From positions 1 to 64,000 of the forward strand of contig NZ_JARPQB010000012.1 of the NCBI RefSeq assembly GCF_029478665.1: 64,000 bases of DNA, given 5' to 3'. The DNA is from Pseudomonas entomophila (GTDB lineage: Bacteria; Pseudomonadota; Gammaproteobacteria; Pseudomonadales; Pseudomonadaceae). Below, piece after piece: positions 16,519-24,966 of the stretch (position 1 is its first letter; each line of letters starts with the position of its first letter). The notes below the pieces were generated by a model, which saw only the letters and a program-made list of their open reading frames with translations, did not search any database and had not been told where the DNA came from. The translations under genes and the position numbers were made by a program.

Positions 16519-17298
16519 ATGAAAGTCTGTAACGCGTATCGGGAAAACATGTACCACCTGCTCGGGGCGGTATTCAATGCGCTGGAGAAACGTCCGGTAG
16601 TGGCTGAGCTGGGTGTGCTGCGTGGGGGAAATGCGATCAAGCTGCACGAGGCGCTGGCGCCGGAGCGCATGGTGCTGATCGACAGCTGGAGCAAGCTGTC
16701 CAATGAAGCTTACAGCCCCTTCGACCAGCTGCCGCCATGGGTGTCTCCGGTGGACGAGTACGAGTACTACTATGGTGGCTCGCTGCATGACGACGCGACC
16801 TGGGACAAGCTCTACCAAGAGTGCCTGGATAATGTTGCCCATCTGTCCGATGTGACGGTGATCCGCTCCGACACCATCGGCGCCATCGACAAGGTGCGCC
16901 AGCAGACAGGTATCGAGCAGTTCGACGTGGTCTATGTCGACGCCAGCCACCAATACGAGTTCGTCCTGCGCGACCTGATGTACTACCAGGAACTGGTCGG
17001 CCCGGATGGCGTGATGATGCTCAATGACTGCTGCCATAGCGTCAATGGCACCAAGCAGAACCTGGGTGTGCTGGAAGCGCTGGGCAGCTTCATGAAGCGC
17101 TCCGATTTCATTCCGGTCGCGATGACCAATACCGATTGGTCCGATGTGATCCTGGTGCGCCGTAATTCGGTCATGGTCCAGCTGCTGGACATGGCGCTGG
17201 CAAACTCGGATGTGCCTTACGTTGAAATCCCTCATCAGTTGATCACGGCGGCGCGCGTGGTCTATGGCGCTCAACGTCACAACGTCAGTTTCGTCTGA
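16519..17298 (+). CDS. Class I SAM-dependent methyltransferase-like protein
   Basis: A 259-residue protein with a Rossmann methyltransferase pattern: VVAELGVLRGGNAIKLHEAL (motif I, here ELGVLRGG), MVLIDSWSKL with the acidic end of strand 2, FDVVYVDASHQYEFVLRDL, and GPDGVMMLNDCCHS. This resembles the Methyltransf_24 type often acting on sugars or small molecules. The substrate is not known. It stands alone between the tRNA terminators and a small acidic gene. tRNA clusters are common sites for acquired DNA, but nothing mobile is seen beside it. Confidence 0.75.
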   Translation: MKVCNAYRENMYHLLGAVFNALEKRPVVAELGVLRGGNAIKLHEALAPERMVLIDSWSKLSNEAYSPFDQLPPWVSPVDEYEYYYGGSLHDDATWDKLYQECLDNVAHLSDVTVIRSDTIGAIDKVRQQTGIEQFDVVYVDASHQYEFVLRDLMYYQELVGPDGVMMLNDCCHSVNGTKQNLGVLEALGSFMKRSDFIPVAMTNTDWSDVILVRRNSVMVQLLDMALANSDVPYVEIPHQLITAARVVYGAQRHNVSFV

Positions 17299-17432
17299 TT
17301 CCTGCGCGGGTGTTTCGTCACCTTGGTGCTCTTTGCGTGGGGCGGTAGTGCTTCCTCTGGTGGCGGCAGCCTGAAAGCTGATAGATTTCAGCCGGTTGAA
17401 ATACCGGCCTGGAGCCGGCAGGGGAAATACCG

Positions 17433-17732
17433 ATGATTGCCAAAGAAGCGCGCCAGGCCCTGGCATTGCAGCGTTTTGCCGAAGCCAATCCGCAATTGCT
17501 CGAGGAGATCCGTGAGCTGGATGCGCGCGAGCAGGCCCAGCAGATCGAGTGGGCGTTCGAGGATGCGGCGCAGGAGCAGGGCGTCGAGCCGTGGGAGTAT
17601 GCGCTGCAGTTGATCGCCGAGTCGCCGGAGCAACTGCAGGCCATGCGCCTGGAGACCCATCGTGAGGTGGCCGAGGCGCTGGGCATGGAATGGGAAGAGT
17701 ACTGCCAGTTCAATGAGATCGATCCGGAATAG
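17433..17732 (+). CDS. Small acidic conserved protein (DUF6388-like)
   Basis: A 99-residue, strongly acidic, helix-rich protein (LLEEIRELDAREQAQQIEWAFED, GMEWEEYCQFNEIDPE). It has no membrane segment, signal peptide or catalytic motif. It resembles small Pseudomonas proteins I recall under DUF6388, an assignment made from memory. GGGGAAATACCG before the ATG gives a fair ribosome site. No operon partner; function unknown. Confidence 0.75.
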   Translation: MIAKEARQALALQRFAEANPQLLEEIRELDAREQAQQIEWAFEDAAQEQGVEPWEYALQLIAESPEQLQAMRLETHREVAEALGMEWEEYCQFNEIDPE

Positions 17733-17799
17733 GGTTGGGGTTTTCCGGTGGTATCGCGTTGAGGCGGCCAGGTGTGGGGCAATAGTCTTGCGGCGGTCA

Positions 17800-17866
17800 T
17801 GAGATCGAGCGCCGCCCGCGCGGCGCATCGCGGATGAATCCGCTCCTACATTTGTTGCAACGTGCC
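17800..17866 (+). repeat. 67-bp inverted repeat, left arm
   Basis: It contains a gccgcccgcgcggc palindrome followed by gcggatgaatccgc and the ctcctaca tail, and continues into ttgcaacgt. The reverse complement matches the arm at 17989-18055 with about three mismatches, all near the inner end. The 122 bp between the arms hold no recognisable gene. Confidence 0.85.
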
Positions 17867-17988
17867 TATGCCTGATAGGTCATGGTTGTACGCCTTGTTG
17901 GAATGGCGCGATTTATCGATTGGTGCTGCCGCCGCCCCGCCTGATTCACGCCATGCGCCAAGGCTGGCAACCATGGCTTAACAGGTGC

Positions 17989-18055
17989 GGTACGTTGCAA
18001 TAGATGTAGGAGCGGATTCATCCGCGATGCGCCGCGCGGGCGGCGCTCGATCTCA
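17989..18055 (-). repeat. 67-bp inverted repeat, right arm
   Basis: Partner of the left arm in opposite orientation. The outer 51 bp are identical, including a palindrome ccgcgcgggcgg; inner bases differ at about three places. Together with the left arm it forms a 256-bp unit flanked by long inverted repeats, upstream of tig. Confidence 0.85.
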
Positions 18056-18106
18056 AGAGCGCTGCAAGATCTTCGGCAAGCCCTCGCCGGCCTCTACGCA
18101 AATTCC

Positions 18107-18134
18107 CTTGAAATCCCGAAAAAAAGCCACATAT
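18107..18134 (+). promoter_or_regulatory. Candidate sigma-32 promoter upstream of tig
   Basis: CTTGAAA, 13-bp spacer, CCACATAT: all seven bases of the -35 consensus and seven of eight of the CCCCATAT-type -10. It lies about 235 bp before the tig start. Confidence 0.55.
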
Positions 18135-18371
18135 CAACCGCCTGTGGTTTGTTTGACAAAGTTTTACAGTCGCACGGCTTACGATGTCCGCCGCGACCCT
18201 GATAACGAACGGCCCGGCGCCGCAGCGGGCGGGCCTTTCAATGAATTCGACCGGCGTGGTTTGCCGACCCTCCAGGTGGCGTGACTTCTGTTGCATGAGT
18301 CACTAGAATGTTTGCCCTTGATTCTGGAGTCGGGCTATCGCCGGCTAACGTCTGTGCAACGAGGAATATCC
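18135..18371 (+). other. tig leader region
   Basis: This 237-bp stretch before tig holds no gene I can support. A TTGACA at 18153 has no convincing -10 partner. GAGGAATATCC just before the ATG is the tig ribosome binding site. Confidence 0.5.
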
Positions 18372-19685
18372 ATGCAAGTTTCTGTTGAAAACACTTCCGC
18401 TCTCGAGCGCCGCATGACCATCGCCGTTCCGGCCGAGCGCGTCGAGAACGAAGTCAACAAGCGTCTGCAGCAGACTGCCAAGCGCGCCAAGGTTGCCGGC
18501 TTCCGTCCGGGCAAGGTGCCGATGAGCGTGATCCGCCAGCGTTTCGAAGCCGATGCCCGCCAAGAGGCTTTCGGTGACCTGGTCCAGGCTTCCTTCTACG
18601 AAGCCATCGTCGAGCAGAAGCTGAACCCGGCTGGCGCCCCTGCCGTCGAGCCAAAATCGTTCGAGAAGGGCAAGGACCTCGAGTTCGTCGCCATCTTCGA
18701 AGTCTTCCCTGAATTCACCGTTGCCGGTTTCGAGTCGATCGCCGTCGAGCGCCTGAGCGCCGAAGTCGCTGACGCCGACCTGGACAACATGCTGGAAGTC
18801 CTGCGCAAGCAGAACACCCGTTTCGAGGCTGTCGAGCGCGCTGCTGCGAACGACGACCAGGTCAACATCGACTTCGTCGGCAAGATCGACGGTGAGGCCT
18901 TCGCCGGTGGTTCGGCCAAGGGCACTCAGCTGGTGCTGGGCTCCGGCCGCATGATCCCTGGCTTTGAAGACGGCCTGGTCGGCGCCAAGGCTGGCGAAGA
19001 GCGCGTGGTCAACGTGACCTTCCCAGAGGACTACCAGAACCTGGACCTGGCTGGCAAAGCCGCTGAATTCACCATCACCGTGAACAGCGTTTCCGCGCCT
19101 GTGCTGCCTGAGCTGAACGAAGCCTTCTTCGCCCAGTTCGGCATCAAGGAATCTTCGCTGGAAGGTTTCCGCGCCGAAGTTCGCAAGAACATGGAGCGTG
19201 AACTGCGCCAGGCCATCAAGGCCAAGGTCAAGAACCAGGTCATGGACGGTCTGCTGGCTGCCAACCCGATCGAAGTCCCGAAAGCCCTGCTGGAAAACGA
19301 AGTCAACCGTCTGCGCGTGCAGGCTGTTCAGCAGTTCGGTGGCAACATCAAGCCTGAGCAACTGCCGGTCGAACTGTTCGAAGAGCAAGCCAAGCGCCGC
19401 GTCGTGCTGGGCCTGATCGTGGCCGAAGTGGTCAAGCAGTTCGAACTGAAGCCTGATGAAGCCGAAGTTCGCAAGGTGATCGAGGAAATGGCCTCGGCTT
19501 ACCAAGAGCCTGAGCAGGTCGTTGCCTGGTACTACAAGAACGACCAGCAACTGAACGAAGTCCGTTCGGTTGTACTGGAAGAACAAGTTGTAGATACTGT
19601 CCTGCAGAAAGCGACTGTGACCGACAAATCGGTCTCGTACGAAGAAGCTGTCAAGCCAGCACAGGCACCTGCCGCCGCTGAGTGA
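18372..19685 (+). CDS. tig: Trigger factor
   Basis: The 437-residue ribosome-bound chaperone and peptidyl-prolyl isomerase. The N-terminal ribosome-docking domain contains the signature [16 protein letters not shown] (about residue 45). The FKBP-like domain (about 150-245) begins at [20 protein letters not shown] and includes [13 protein letters not shown]. The C-terminal chaperone arms follow. It binds nascent chains at the exit tunnel. It precedes clpP by 90 bp containing a hairpin, as in most proteobacteria. Confidence 0.97.
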   Translation: MQVSVENTSALERRMTIAVPAERVENEVNKRLQQTAKRAKVAGFRPGKVPMSVIRQRFEADARQEAFGDLVQASFYEAIVEQKLNPAGAPAVEPKSFEKGKDLEFVAIFEVFPEFTVAGFESIAVERLSAEVADADLDNMLEVLRKQNTRFEAVERAAANDDQVNIDFVGKIDGEAFAGGSAKGTQLVLGSGRMIPGFEDGLVGAKAGEERVVNVTFPEDYQNLDLAGKAAEFTITVNSVSAPVLPELNEAFFAQFGIKESSLEGFRAEVRKNMERELRQAIKAKVKNQVMDGLLAANPIEVPKALLENEVNRLRVQAVQQFGGNIKPEQLPVELFEEQAKRRVVLGLIVAEVVKQFELKPDEAEVRKVIEEMASAYQEPEQVVAWYYKNDQQLNEVRSVVLEEQVVDTVLQKATVTDKSVSYEEAVKPAQAPAAAE

Positions 19686-19709
19686 TAAGGCTTCTCTCGT
19701 AGGAACCCC

Positions 19710-19736
19710 ACAAGCCAGCCTTCGCGCTGGCTTGTG
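19710..19736 (+). terminator. Hairpin between tig and clpP
   Basis: CAAGCCAGC and GCTGGCTTG arms (9-10 bp) around a short loop. No T-run follows, so it is more likely an attenuator, RNase stop or processing site than a full terminator. Confidence 0.5.
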
Positions 19737-19775
19737 CGTATTCAAGCCATGACTATTTGGGAGTGAGTGCAGGAC

Positions 19776-20417
19776 ATGTCCCGCAATTCTTATATTCAGC
19801 AGAGCTCTGACATCCAGGCCGCAGGCGGCCTGGTCCCGATGGTTATCGAGCAGTCCGCCCGTGGCGAACGCGCCTATGACATCTACTCGCGCCTCCTGAA
19901 GGAGCGGGTGATCTTCCTGGTCGGCCCCGTAGAAGACTACATGGCCAACCTGGTGGTGGCGCAACTGCTGTTCCTTGAGGCGGAAAACCCGGACAAGGAT
20001 ATCCATCTGTACATCAACTCGCCGGGCGGTTCGGTGACTGCCGGCATGTCGATCTACGACACCATGCAGTTCATCAAGCCGGACGTCTCGACCATCTGCA
20101 TCGGCCAGGCCTGCAGCATGGGCGCCTTCCTGCTGGCGGCCGGTGCCGCTGGCAAGCGCCACTGCCTGCCCAACTCGCGGGTGATGATTCACCAGCCGCT
20201 GGGTGGCTTCCAGGGCCAGGCGACCGACATCGAGATCCACGCCCAGGAAATCCTCAACATCAAGGCGCGCCTGAACGAGCTGCTGGCCCATCACACTGGC
20301 CAGTCGCTGGAAACCATCAAGCGCGACACCGAGCGTGACAACTTCATGAGCGCTGCGCGCGCGGCCGAGTACGGCCTGATCGACTCGGTCTACGACAAGC
20401 GGCAACTGGCATCCTGA
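19776..20417 (+). CDS. clpP: ATP-dependent Clp protease proteolytic subunit
   Basis: A 213-residue serine protease forming the double-heptamer barrel used by ClpX and ClpA. The catalytic Ser is in [12 protein letters not shown], the His in [11 protein letters not shown], and the Asp in the later [13 protein letters not shown] region; the strand [18 protein letters not shown] is typical. The start MSRNSYIQ is taken because it matches ClpP proteins, although AGGAC is only three bases away; a GTG three codons upstream is the alternative. clpX follows 108 bp later. Confidence 0.97.
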   Translation: MSRNSYIQQSSDIQAAGGLVPMVIEQSARGERAYDIYSRLLKERVIFLVGPVEDYMANLVVAQLLFLEAENPDKDIHLYINSPGGSVTAGMSIYDTMQFIKPDVSTICIGQACSMGAFLLAAGAAGKRHCLPNSRVMIHQPLGGFQGQATDIEIHAQEILNIKARLNELLAHHTGQSLETIKRDTERDNFMSAARAAEYGLIDSVYDKRQLAS

Positions 20418-20431
20418 AGCAATGCGCCAGA

Positions 20432-20460
20432 GCGGGCGGGCACGGATTGTGCCCGCCCGC
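20432..20460 (+). terminator. Strong hairpin between clpP and clpX
   Basis: Perfect 12-bp GC arms (gcgggcgggcac and its complement) with a five-base loop. No T-run, but stable enough to pause polymerase or block 3' decay. Confidence 0.6.
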
Positions 20461-20463
20461 GGA

Positions 20464-20492
20464 CTTGAAAAAGCCAGCGATTGCCTTCATCT
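20464..20492 (+). promoter_or_regulatory. Candidate sigma-32 promoter for clpX
   Basis: CTTGAAA, 14-bp spacer, CTTCATCT. The -35 is perfect, the -10 is partial. It follows the clpP-clpX hairpin at once and lies about 35 bp before the clpX ATG. Confidence 0.45.
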
Positions 20493-20525
20493 TGTGTTTC
20501 AAGCCTACCGGATTGGATCGATCGA

Positions 20526-21809
20526 ATGACTGACACCCGTAATGGCGAGGACAACGGCAAATTGCTCTATTGCTCCTTCTGCGGCAAAAGCCAGCACGAA
20601 GTACGCAAGTTGATTGCCGGCCCCTCGGTATTTATCTGCGACGAGTGCGTCGACCTGTGCAACGACATCATCCGTGAGGAGGTGCAGGAAGCCCAGGCCG
20701 AGAGCAATGCGCATAAATTACCCTCGCCGAAAGAAATCAGCGGCATCCTGGACCAGTACGTCATTGGTCAGGAGCGCGCGAAAAAGGTCCTGGCCGTAGC
20801 GGTGTACAACCACTACAAGCGCCTGAACCAGCGTGACAAGAAGGGCGACGAAGTCGAACTTGGCAAAAGCAACATCCTGTTGATCGGGCCGACTGGCTCG
20901 GGCAAGACCTTGCTCGCCGAGACGCTCGCGCGCCTGCTGAACGTACCGTTCACCATTGCCGACGCCACCACCCTGACCGAAGCCGGTTATGTGGGTGAGG
21001 ACGTCGAGAACATCATTCAGAAACTGCTGCAAAAGTGCGACTACGACGTGGAAAAGGCCCAGATGGGCATTGTCTACATCGACGAGATCGACAAGATCTC
21101 GCGCAAGTCGGACAACCCGTCCATCACCCGTGACGTCTCGGGCGAGGGCGTGCAGCAGGCACTGCTGAAGCTGATCGAAGGCACTGTGGCTTCCGTACCA
21201 CCACAAGGTGGCCGCAAGCACCCGCAACAGGAATTCCTGCAGGTTGATACCCGCAACATCCTGTTCATTTGCGGTGGCGCCTTCTCTGGCCTGGAAAAAG
21301 TCATCCAGAACCGTTCCACCAAAGGTGGTATCGGTTTCAGCGCTGAAGTGCGCAGCAAGGAAGAAGGCAAGAAGGTTGGCGAGTCGCTGCGTGAAGTCGA
21401 GCCGGACGATCTGGTCAAGTTCGGCCTGATCCCCGAGTTCGTCGGTCGCCTGCCTGTACTGGCCACGCTGGACGAATTGGATGAGGCTGCGCTGATGCAG
21501 ATCCTCACCGAACCGAAGAACGCGCTGACCAAGCAATACGCCAAGCTGTTCGAGATGGAAAGCGTCGACCTCGAGTTCCGCAGCGATGCGCTCAAGGCCG
21601 TGGCACGCAAGGCTCTGGAGCGCAAGACCGGCGCCCGTGGCCTGCGTTCCATCCTCGAAGGCGTGCTGCTCGACACCATGTACGAAATTCCTTCGCAGAA
21701 GGAAGTCAGCAAGGTGGTGATCGACGAAAGCGTCATCGAAGGGACTTCGCAGCCGCTGCTGATCTATGAGAACAGCGAGCCGCAAGCCAAGGCCGCCCCC
21801 GACGCCTGA
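20526..21809 (+). CDS. clpX: Clp protease ATP-binding subunit ClpX
   Basis: The 427-residue AAA+ unfoldase that feeds substrates to ClpP. The zinc domain is complete ([10 protein letters not shown] and [10 protein letters not shown]). Walker A is [15 protein letters not shown], the pore loop [11 protein letters not shown], Walker [10 protein letters not shown], and the C-terminal small domain contains [14 protein letters not shown]. The start [14 protein letters not shown] fits the family; an in-frame upstream start would add 15 unrelated residues. Followed by a good terminator and then lon. Confidence 0.97.
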   Translation: MTDTRNGEDNGKLLYCSFCGKSQHEVRKLIAGPSVFICDECVDLCNDIIREEVQEAQAESNAHKLPSPKEISGILDQYVIGQERAKKVLAVAVYNHYKRLNQRDKKGDEVELGKSNILLIGPTGSGKTLLAETLARLLNVPFTIADATTLTEAGYVGEDVENIIQKLLQKCDYDVEKAQMGIVYIDEIDKISRKSDNPSITRDVSGEGVQQALLKLIEGTVASVPPQGGRKHPQQEFLQVDTRNILFICGGAFSGLEKVIQNRSTKGGIGFSAEVRSKEEGKKVGESLREVEPDDLVKFGLIPEFVGRLPVLATLDELDEAALMQILTEPKNALTKQYAKLFEMESVDLEFRSDALKAVARKALERKTGARGLRSILEGVLLDTMYEIPSQKEVSKVVIDESVIEGTSQPLLIYENSEPQAKAAPDA

Positions 21810-21833
21810 TCGGGCAGGGGTGCAGCAACCAGC

Positions 21834-21857
21834 AAAGGGGCCTTCGGGCCCCTTTCT
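21834..21857 (+). terminator. Terminator of clpX
   Basis: AAAGGGGCC and GGCCCCTTT arms around a TTCG tetraloop, followed by tct. Confidence 0.75.
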
Positions 21858-21876
21858 GCATTTCATGGACACTGCG

Positions 21877-21906
21877 CTTGTAATTTCCCAAGGCTGCCCC
21901 CACATT
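21877..21906 (+). promoter_or_regulatory. Candidate sigma-32 promoter for lon
   Basis: CTTGTAA, 14-bp spacer, CCCCACAT. It resembles the heat-shock promoters known for lon in enteric bacteria and lies about 60 bp before the lon ATG, just after the clpX terminator. Confidence 0.55.
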
Positions 21907-21964
21907 AGCCCCAAGCACCATTTCCAACGGTTTCCGGCCACAAGGCCGCTGTAGAGGCGAAATC

Positions 21965-24361
21965 ATGAAGACCACCCTCGACTTGCCTCTTTTGCCATTG
22001 CGGGACGTCGTCGTCTATCCGCACATGGTCATCCCGCTGTTCGTGGGGCGTGAGAAGTCCATCGAAGCCCTCGAGGCCGCGATGACAGGCGAAAAGCAGA
22101 TCCTGCTGCTGGCCCAGAAGAACCCCGCCGACGATGATCCGGGCGAAGACGCCCTGTATCGCGTCGGTACTGTCGCAACCGTGCTGCAACTGCTCAAGCT
22201 GCCTGATGGCACCGTCAAGGTGCTGGTCGAAGGCGAGCAGCGTGGCGCGGTCGAGCGCTTCACCGAAGTCGAAGGGCACATCCGTGCCGAAGTCAGCCTG
22301 ATCGACGAAACCGAGACCGCCGAGCGCGAGTCCGAGGTGTTCGTGCGCACCCTGCTGTCGCAGTTCGAGCAGTACGTGCAACTGGGCAAGAAAGTCCCCG
22401 CCGAAGTGCTGTCCTCGCTCAACAGCATCGAGGAGCCAGGCCGCCTGGTCGACACCATGTCCGCGCACATGGCGTTGAAGATCGAGCAGAAGCAGGAGAT
22501 TCTCGAGATCGTCGACCTGCAGGCCCGTGTCGAGCACGTGCTGGCGTTGCTGGATGCCGAGATCGACCTGTTGCAGGTCGAAAAACGCATCCGTGGTCGC
22601 GTGAAGAAGCAGATGGAGCGCAGCCAGCGCGAGTACTACCTGAATGAGCAGATGAAGGCCATTCAGAAAGAGCTTGGTGATGGCGACGAAGGCCACAACG
22701 AAGTCGAGGAGCTGAAGAAGCGCATCGACGCAGCTGGTTTGCCCAAGGACGCCCTGGCCAAGGCTCAGGCCGAGCTGAACAAGCTCAAGCAGATGTCGCC
22801 GATGTCGGCTGAAGCCACCGTTGTGCGTTCGTACCTGGACTGGCTGGTGCAAGTGCCATGGAAAGCCCAGAGCAAGGTGCGTCTGGACCTGGCCAAGGCC
22901 GAAGAGATTCTCGACTCCGACCATTACGGTCTGGAAGAGGTCAAGGAGCGTATCCTCGAATACCTCGCCGTTCAGAAACGCGTGAAGAAGATCCGTGGCC
23001 CGGTACTGTGCCTGGTCGGCCCGCCCGGTGTCGGCAAGACCTCGCTGGCCGAATCGATCGCCGCCGCCACCAACCGCAAGTTCGTGCGCATGGCCCTGGG
23101 TGGTGTGCGTGACGAGGCCGAGATCCGTGGCCACCGCCGCACCTACATCGGTTCGATGCCAGGTCGTTTGATTCAGAAGATGACCAAGGTCGGTGTACGC
23201 AATCCGCTCTTCCTGCTCGACGAGATCGACAAGATGGGCAGCGACATGCGTGGCGACCCCGCCTCGGCACTGCTGGAGGTGCTCGACCCCGAGCAGAACC
23301 ACAACTTCAACGATCACTACCTGGAAGTCGACTACGACCTCTCGGACGTGATGTTCCTGTGCACCTCGAACTCGATGAACATCCCGCCGGCGCTGCTTGA
23401 CCGCATGGAAGTCATCCGCCTGCCGGGTTACACCGAGGACGAGAAGATCAACATCGCGGTCAAGTACCTGGTGCCCAAGCAGGTCAAGGCCAACGGCCTG
23501 AAGAAGGATGAATTGGAGGTCGACGTCTCGGCGATCCGCGATATCATCCGCTTCTACACCCGTGAAGCCGGCGTGCGTGGCCTGGAGCGGCAGATTGCCA
23601 AGGTCTGCCGCAAGGTGGTCAAGGAACACACCGGCAGCAAGCAGGTCAAGGTCAAGGTGACCGGCGAACAGCTCGAGCAACTGCTGGGTGTGCGCAAGTT
23701 CCGCTACGGCCTTGCTGAACAGCAAGACCAGATCGGTCAGGTCACCGGCTTGGCCTGGACCCAGGTGGGTGGCGAACTGCTGACCATCGAAGCCGTAGTC
23801 ATCCCGGGCAAGGGCCAGTTGATCAAGACCGGTTCGCTCGGTGACGTCATGGTCGAGTCGATCACCGCCGCGCAGACGGTCGTGCGTAGTCGTGCCCAGA
23901 GCCTGGGGATCGCCGCAGACTTCCATGAGAAGCGCGACGTTCACATCCACATGCCGGAAGGGGCCACCCCCAAGGATGGCCCGAGCGCCGGCATCGGCAT
24001 GTGCACCGCGCTGGTGTCTGCATTGACTCAGATTCCTGTGCGTGCCGACGTCGCCATGACCGGTGAGATCACCCTGCGTGGTCAGGTCCTGGCCATTGGT
24101 GGGCTCAAGGAAAAACTGCTGGCGGCGCACCGTGGCGGGATCAAGACGGTGATCATTCCCGAAGAGAACGTTCGCGACCTCAAGGAGATTCCGGAAAACA
24201 TCAAGCAGGATCTTCAGATCAAACCGGTCAAATGGATTGACGAAGTCCTCCAAATTGCGCTGCAATACGCCCCGGAGCCCTTGCCGGATGTGGCTCCGGA
24301 GATTGTCGCGAAAGATGAAAAGCGCGACGGCGATGCTAAGGAAAGAATCAGCACGCACTAG
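21965..24361 (+). CDS. lon: ATP-dependent protease Lon
   Basis: A 798-residue Lon protease that degrades misfolded and regulatory proteins. The N-terminal LON substrate domain starts at [22 protein letters not shown]; the AAA+ module has Walker [14 protein letters not shown] and Walker [12 protein letters not shown]; the C-terminal protease domain has the catalytic Ser in [11 protein letters not shown] and Lys in the [14 protein letters not shown] region. Length is normal. It has its own promoter region and the hupB promoter begins just after its stop. A second Lon is common in pseudomonads, so the locus name alone does not say which stress role it has. Confidence 0.97.
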   Translation: MKTTLDLPLLPLRDVVVYPHMVIPLFVGREKSIEALEAAMTGEKQILLLAQKNPADDDPGEDALYRVGTVATVLQLLKLPDGTVKVLVEGEQRGAVERFTEVEGHIRAEVSLIDETETAERESEVFVRTLLSQFEQYVQLGKKVPAEVLSSLNSIEEPGRLVDTMSAHMALKIEQKQEILEIVDLQARVEHVLALLDAEIDLLQVEKRIRGRVKKQMERSQREYYLNEQMKAIQKELGDGDEGHNEVEELKKRIDAAGLPKDALAKAQAELNKLKQMSPMSAEATVVRSYLDWLVQVPWKAQSKVRLDLAKAEEILDSDHYGLEEVKERILEYLAVQKRVKKIRGPVLCLVGPPGVGKTSLAESIAAATNRKFVRMALGGVRDEAEIRGHRRTYIGSMPGRLIQKMTKVGVRNPLFLLDEIDKMGSDMRGDPASALLEVLDPEQNHNFNDHYLEVDYDLSDVMFLCTSNSMNIPPALLDRMEVIRLPGYTEDEKINIAVKYLVPKQVKANGLKKDELEVDVSAIRDIIRFYTREAGVRGLERQIAKVCRKVVKEHTGSKQVKVKVTGEQLEQLLGVRKFRYGLAEQQDQIGQVTGLAWTQVGGELLTIEAVVIPGKGQLIKTGSLGDVMVESITAAQTVVRSRAQSLGIAADFHEKRDVHIHMPEGATPKDGPSAGIGMCTALVSALTQIPVRADVAMTGEITLRGQVLAIGGLKEKLLAAHRGGIKTVIIPEENVRDLKEIPENIKQDLQIKPVKWIDEVLQIALQYAPEPLPDVAPEIVAKDEKRDGDAKERISTH

Positions 24362-24385
24362 TACGTATTTCGCTGGGGGGCTTGG

Positions 24386-24415
24386 TTGACAGCATTTTCG
24401 GGGCCTTGCTATAAA
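24386..24415 (+). promoter_or_regulatory. Sigma-70 promoter of hupB
   Basis: TTGACA and TATAAA with an 18-bp spacer; the best sigma-70 match noticed in the window, about 100 bp before the hupB start. Confidence 0.75.
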
Positions 24416-24513
24416 GCGGCACGCCAGTGTCAACAGGCCACTCAGCGCTCGTTTCATTAGCTTTTCATTACATACTTAGAAACAAACTCAATAGAGAAAT
24501 AAGGGGACTTAGA

Positions 24514-24786
24514 GTGAACAAGTCGGAACTGATTGACGCTATCGCCGCATCTGCTGACATCCCGAAAGCTGTAGCCGGCCGTGCGCTGGACGCAGTCATC
24601 GAATCCGTCACCGGCGCCCTGAAGCAAGGTGACGATGTGGTACTGGTTGGCTTCGGTACCTTCTCGGTCAAGGAGCGCGCCGAGCGCACCGGCCGCAACC
24701 CGCAAACCGGCAAGGCGATCAAGATCGCTGCCGCCAAGGTTCCAGGCTTCAAGGCTGGCAAGGGCCTGAAAGACGCCGTCAACTAA
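24514..24786 (+). CDS. hupB: DNA-binding protein HU-beta
   Basis: The 90-residue histone-like HU protein, which binds and bends DNA as a dimer. The DNA-binding arm signature [20 protein letters not shown] (residues about 46-65) and the closing [15 protein letters not shown] are diagnostic. It starts with GTG, with AAGGGG upstream; the 90-residue length from this codon is exactly that of the family. It sits between lon and ppiD as in other gammaproteobacteria and has its own strong promoter. Confidence 0.96.
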   Translation: MNKSELIDAIAASADIPKAVAGRALDAVIESVTGALKQGDDVVLVGFGTFSVKERAERTGRNPQTGKAIKIAAAKVPGFKAGKGLKDAVN

Positions 24787-24872
24787 GTCGTCTCTTCAGC
24801 CGGCTCGGGCTTCAACGAGCCGACCGCGTGACGGCGGGTCGCAAACGTTCCCGCTGGCACGCTCGCTTCGAA

Positions 24873-24902
24873 AAGGCGCATCCACTGGATGCGCCTTTCT
24901 TC
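24873..24902 (+). terminator. Terminator of hupB
   Basis: AAGGCGCATCC and GGATGCGCCTT arms (11 bp) with a three-base loop, followed by tctt. Confidence 0.75.
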
Positions 24903-24966
24903 TATCAGGATTCTACCCACGCTCCGCGGTTGTCGACGCAGTGGTACAGCCGTTTCTGGGGGACGC

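Noticed and set aside
15767..17298. Prophage or genomic island at the tRNA cluster
   Set aside because: No integrase, attachment-site duplication of the tRNA 3' end or phage gene was found; only a duplicated tRNA-His unit is present.
18153..18185. Sigma-70 promoter for tig starting at TTGACA
   Set aside because: The nearest TACGAT gives a 21-bp spacer and the correctly spaced hexamer is a poor -10.
17985..18296. Two overlapping frames near the inverted repeat
   Set aside because: They consist largely of REP palindrome sequence and have no ribosome site or recognisable domain.
18345..20405. A 686-codon open frame on the minus strand opposite tig and clpP
   Set aside because: It mirrors the codon pattern of two certain genes on the plus strand; its translation has no known domain and no ribosome site.
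21905..24457. An 850-codon open frame opposite lon
   Set aside because: An antisense shadow of a conserved high-GC gene; composition is typical of such shadows and it ends in the neighbouring promoter region.
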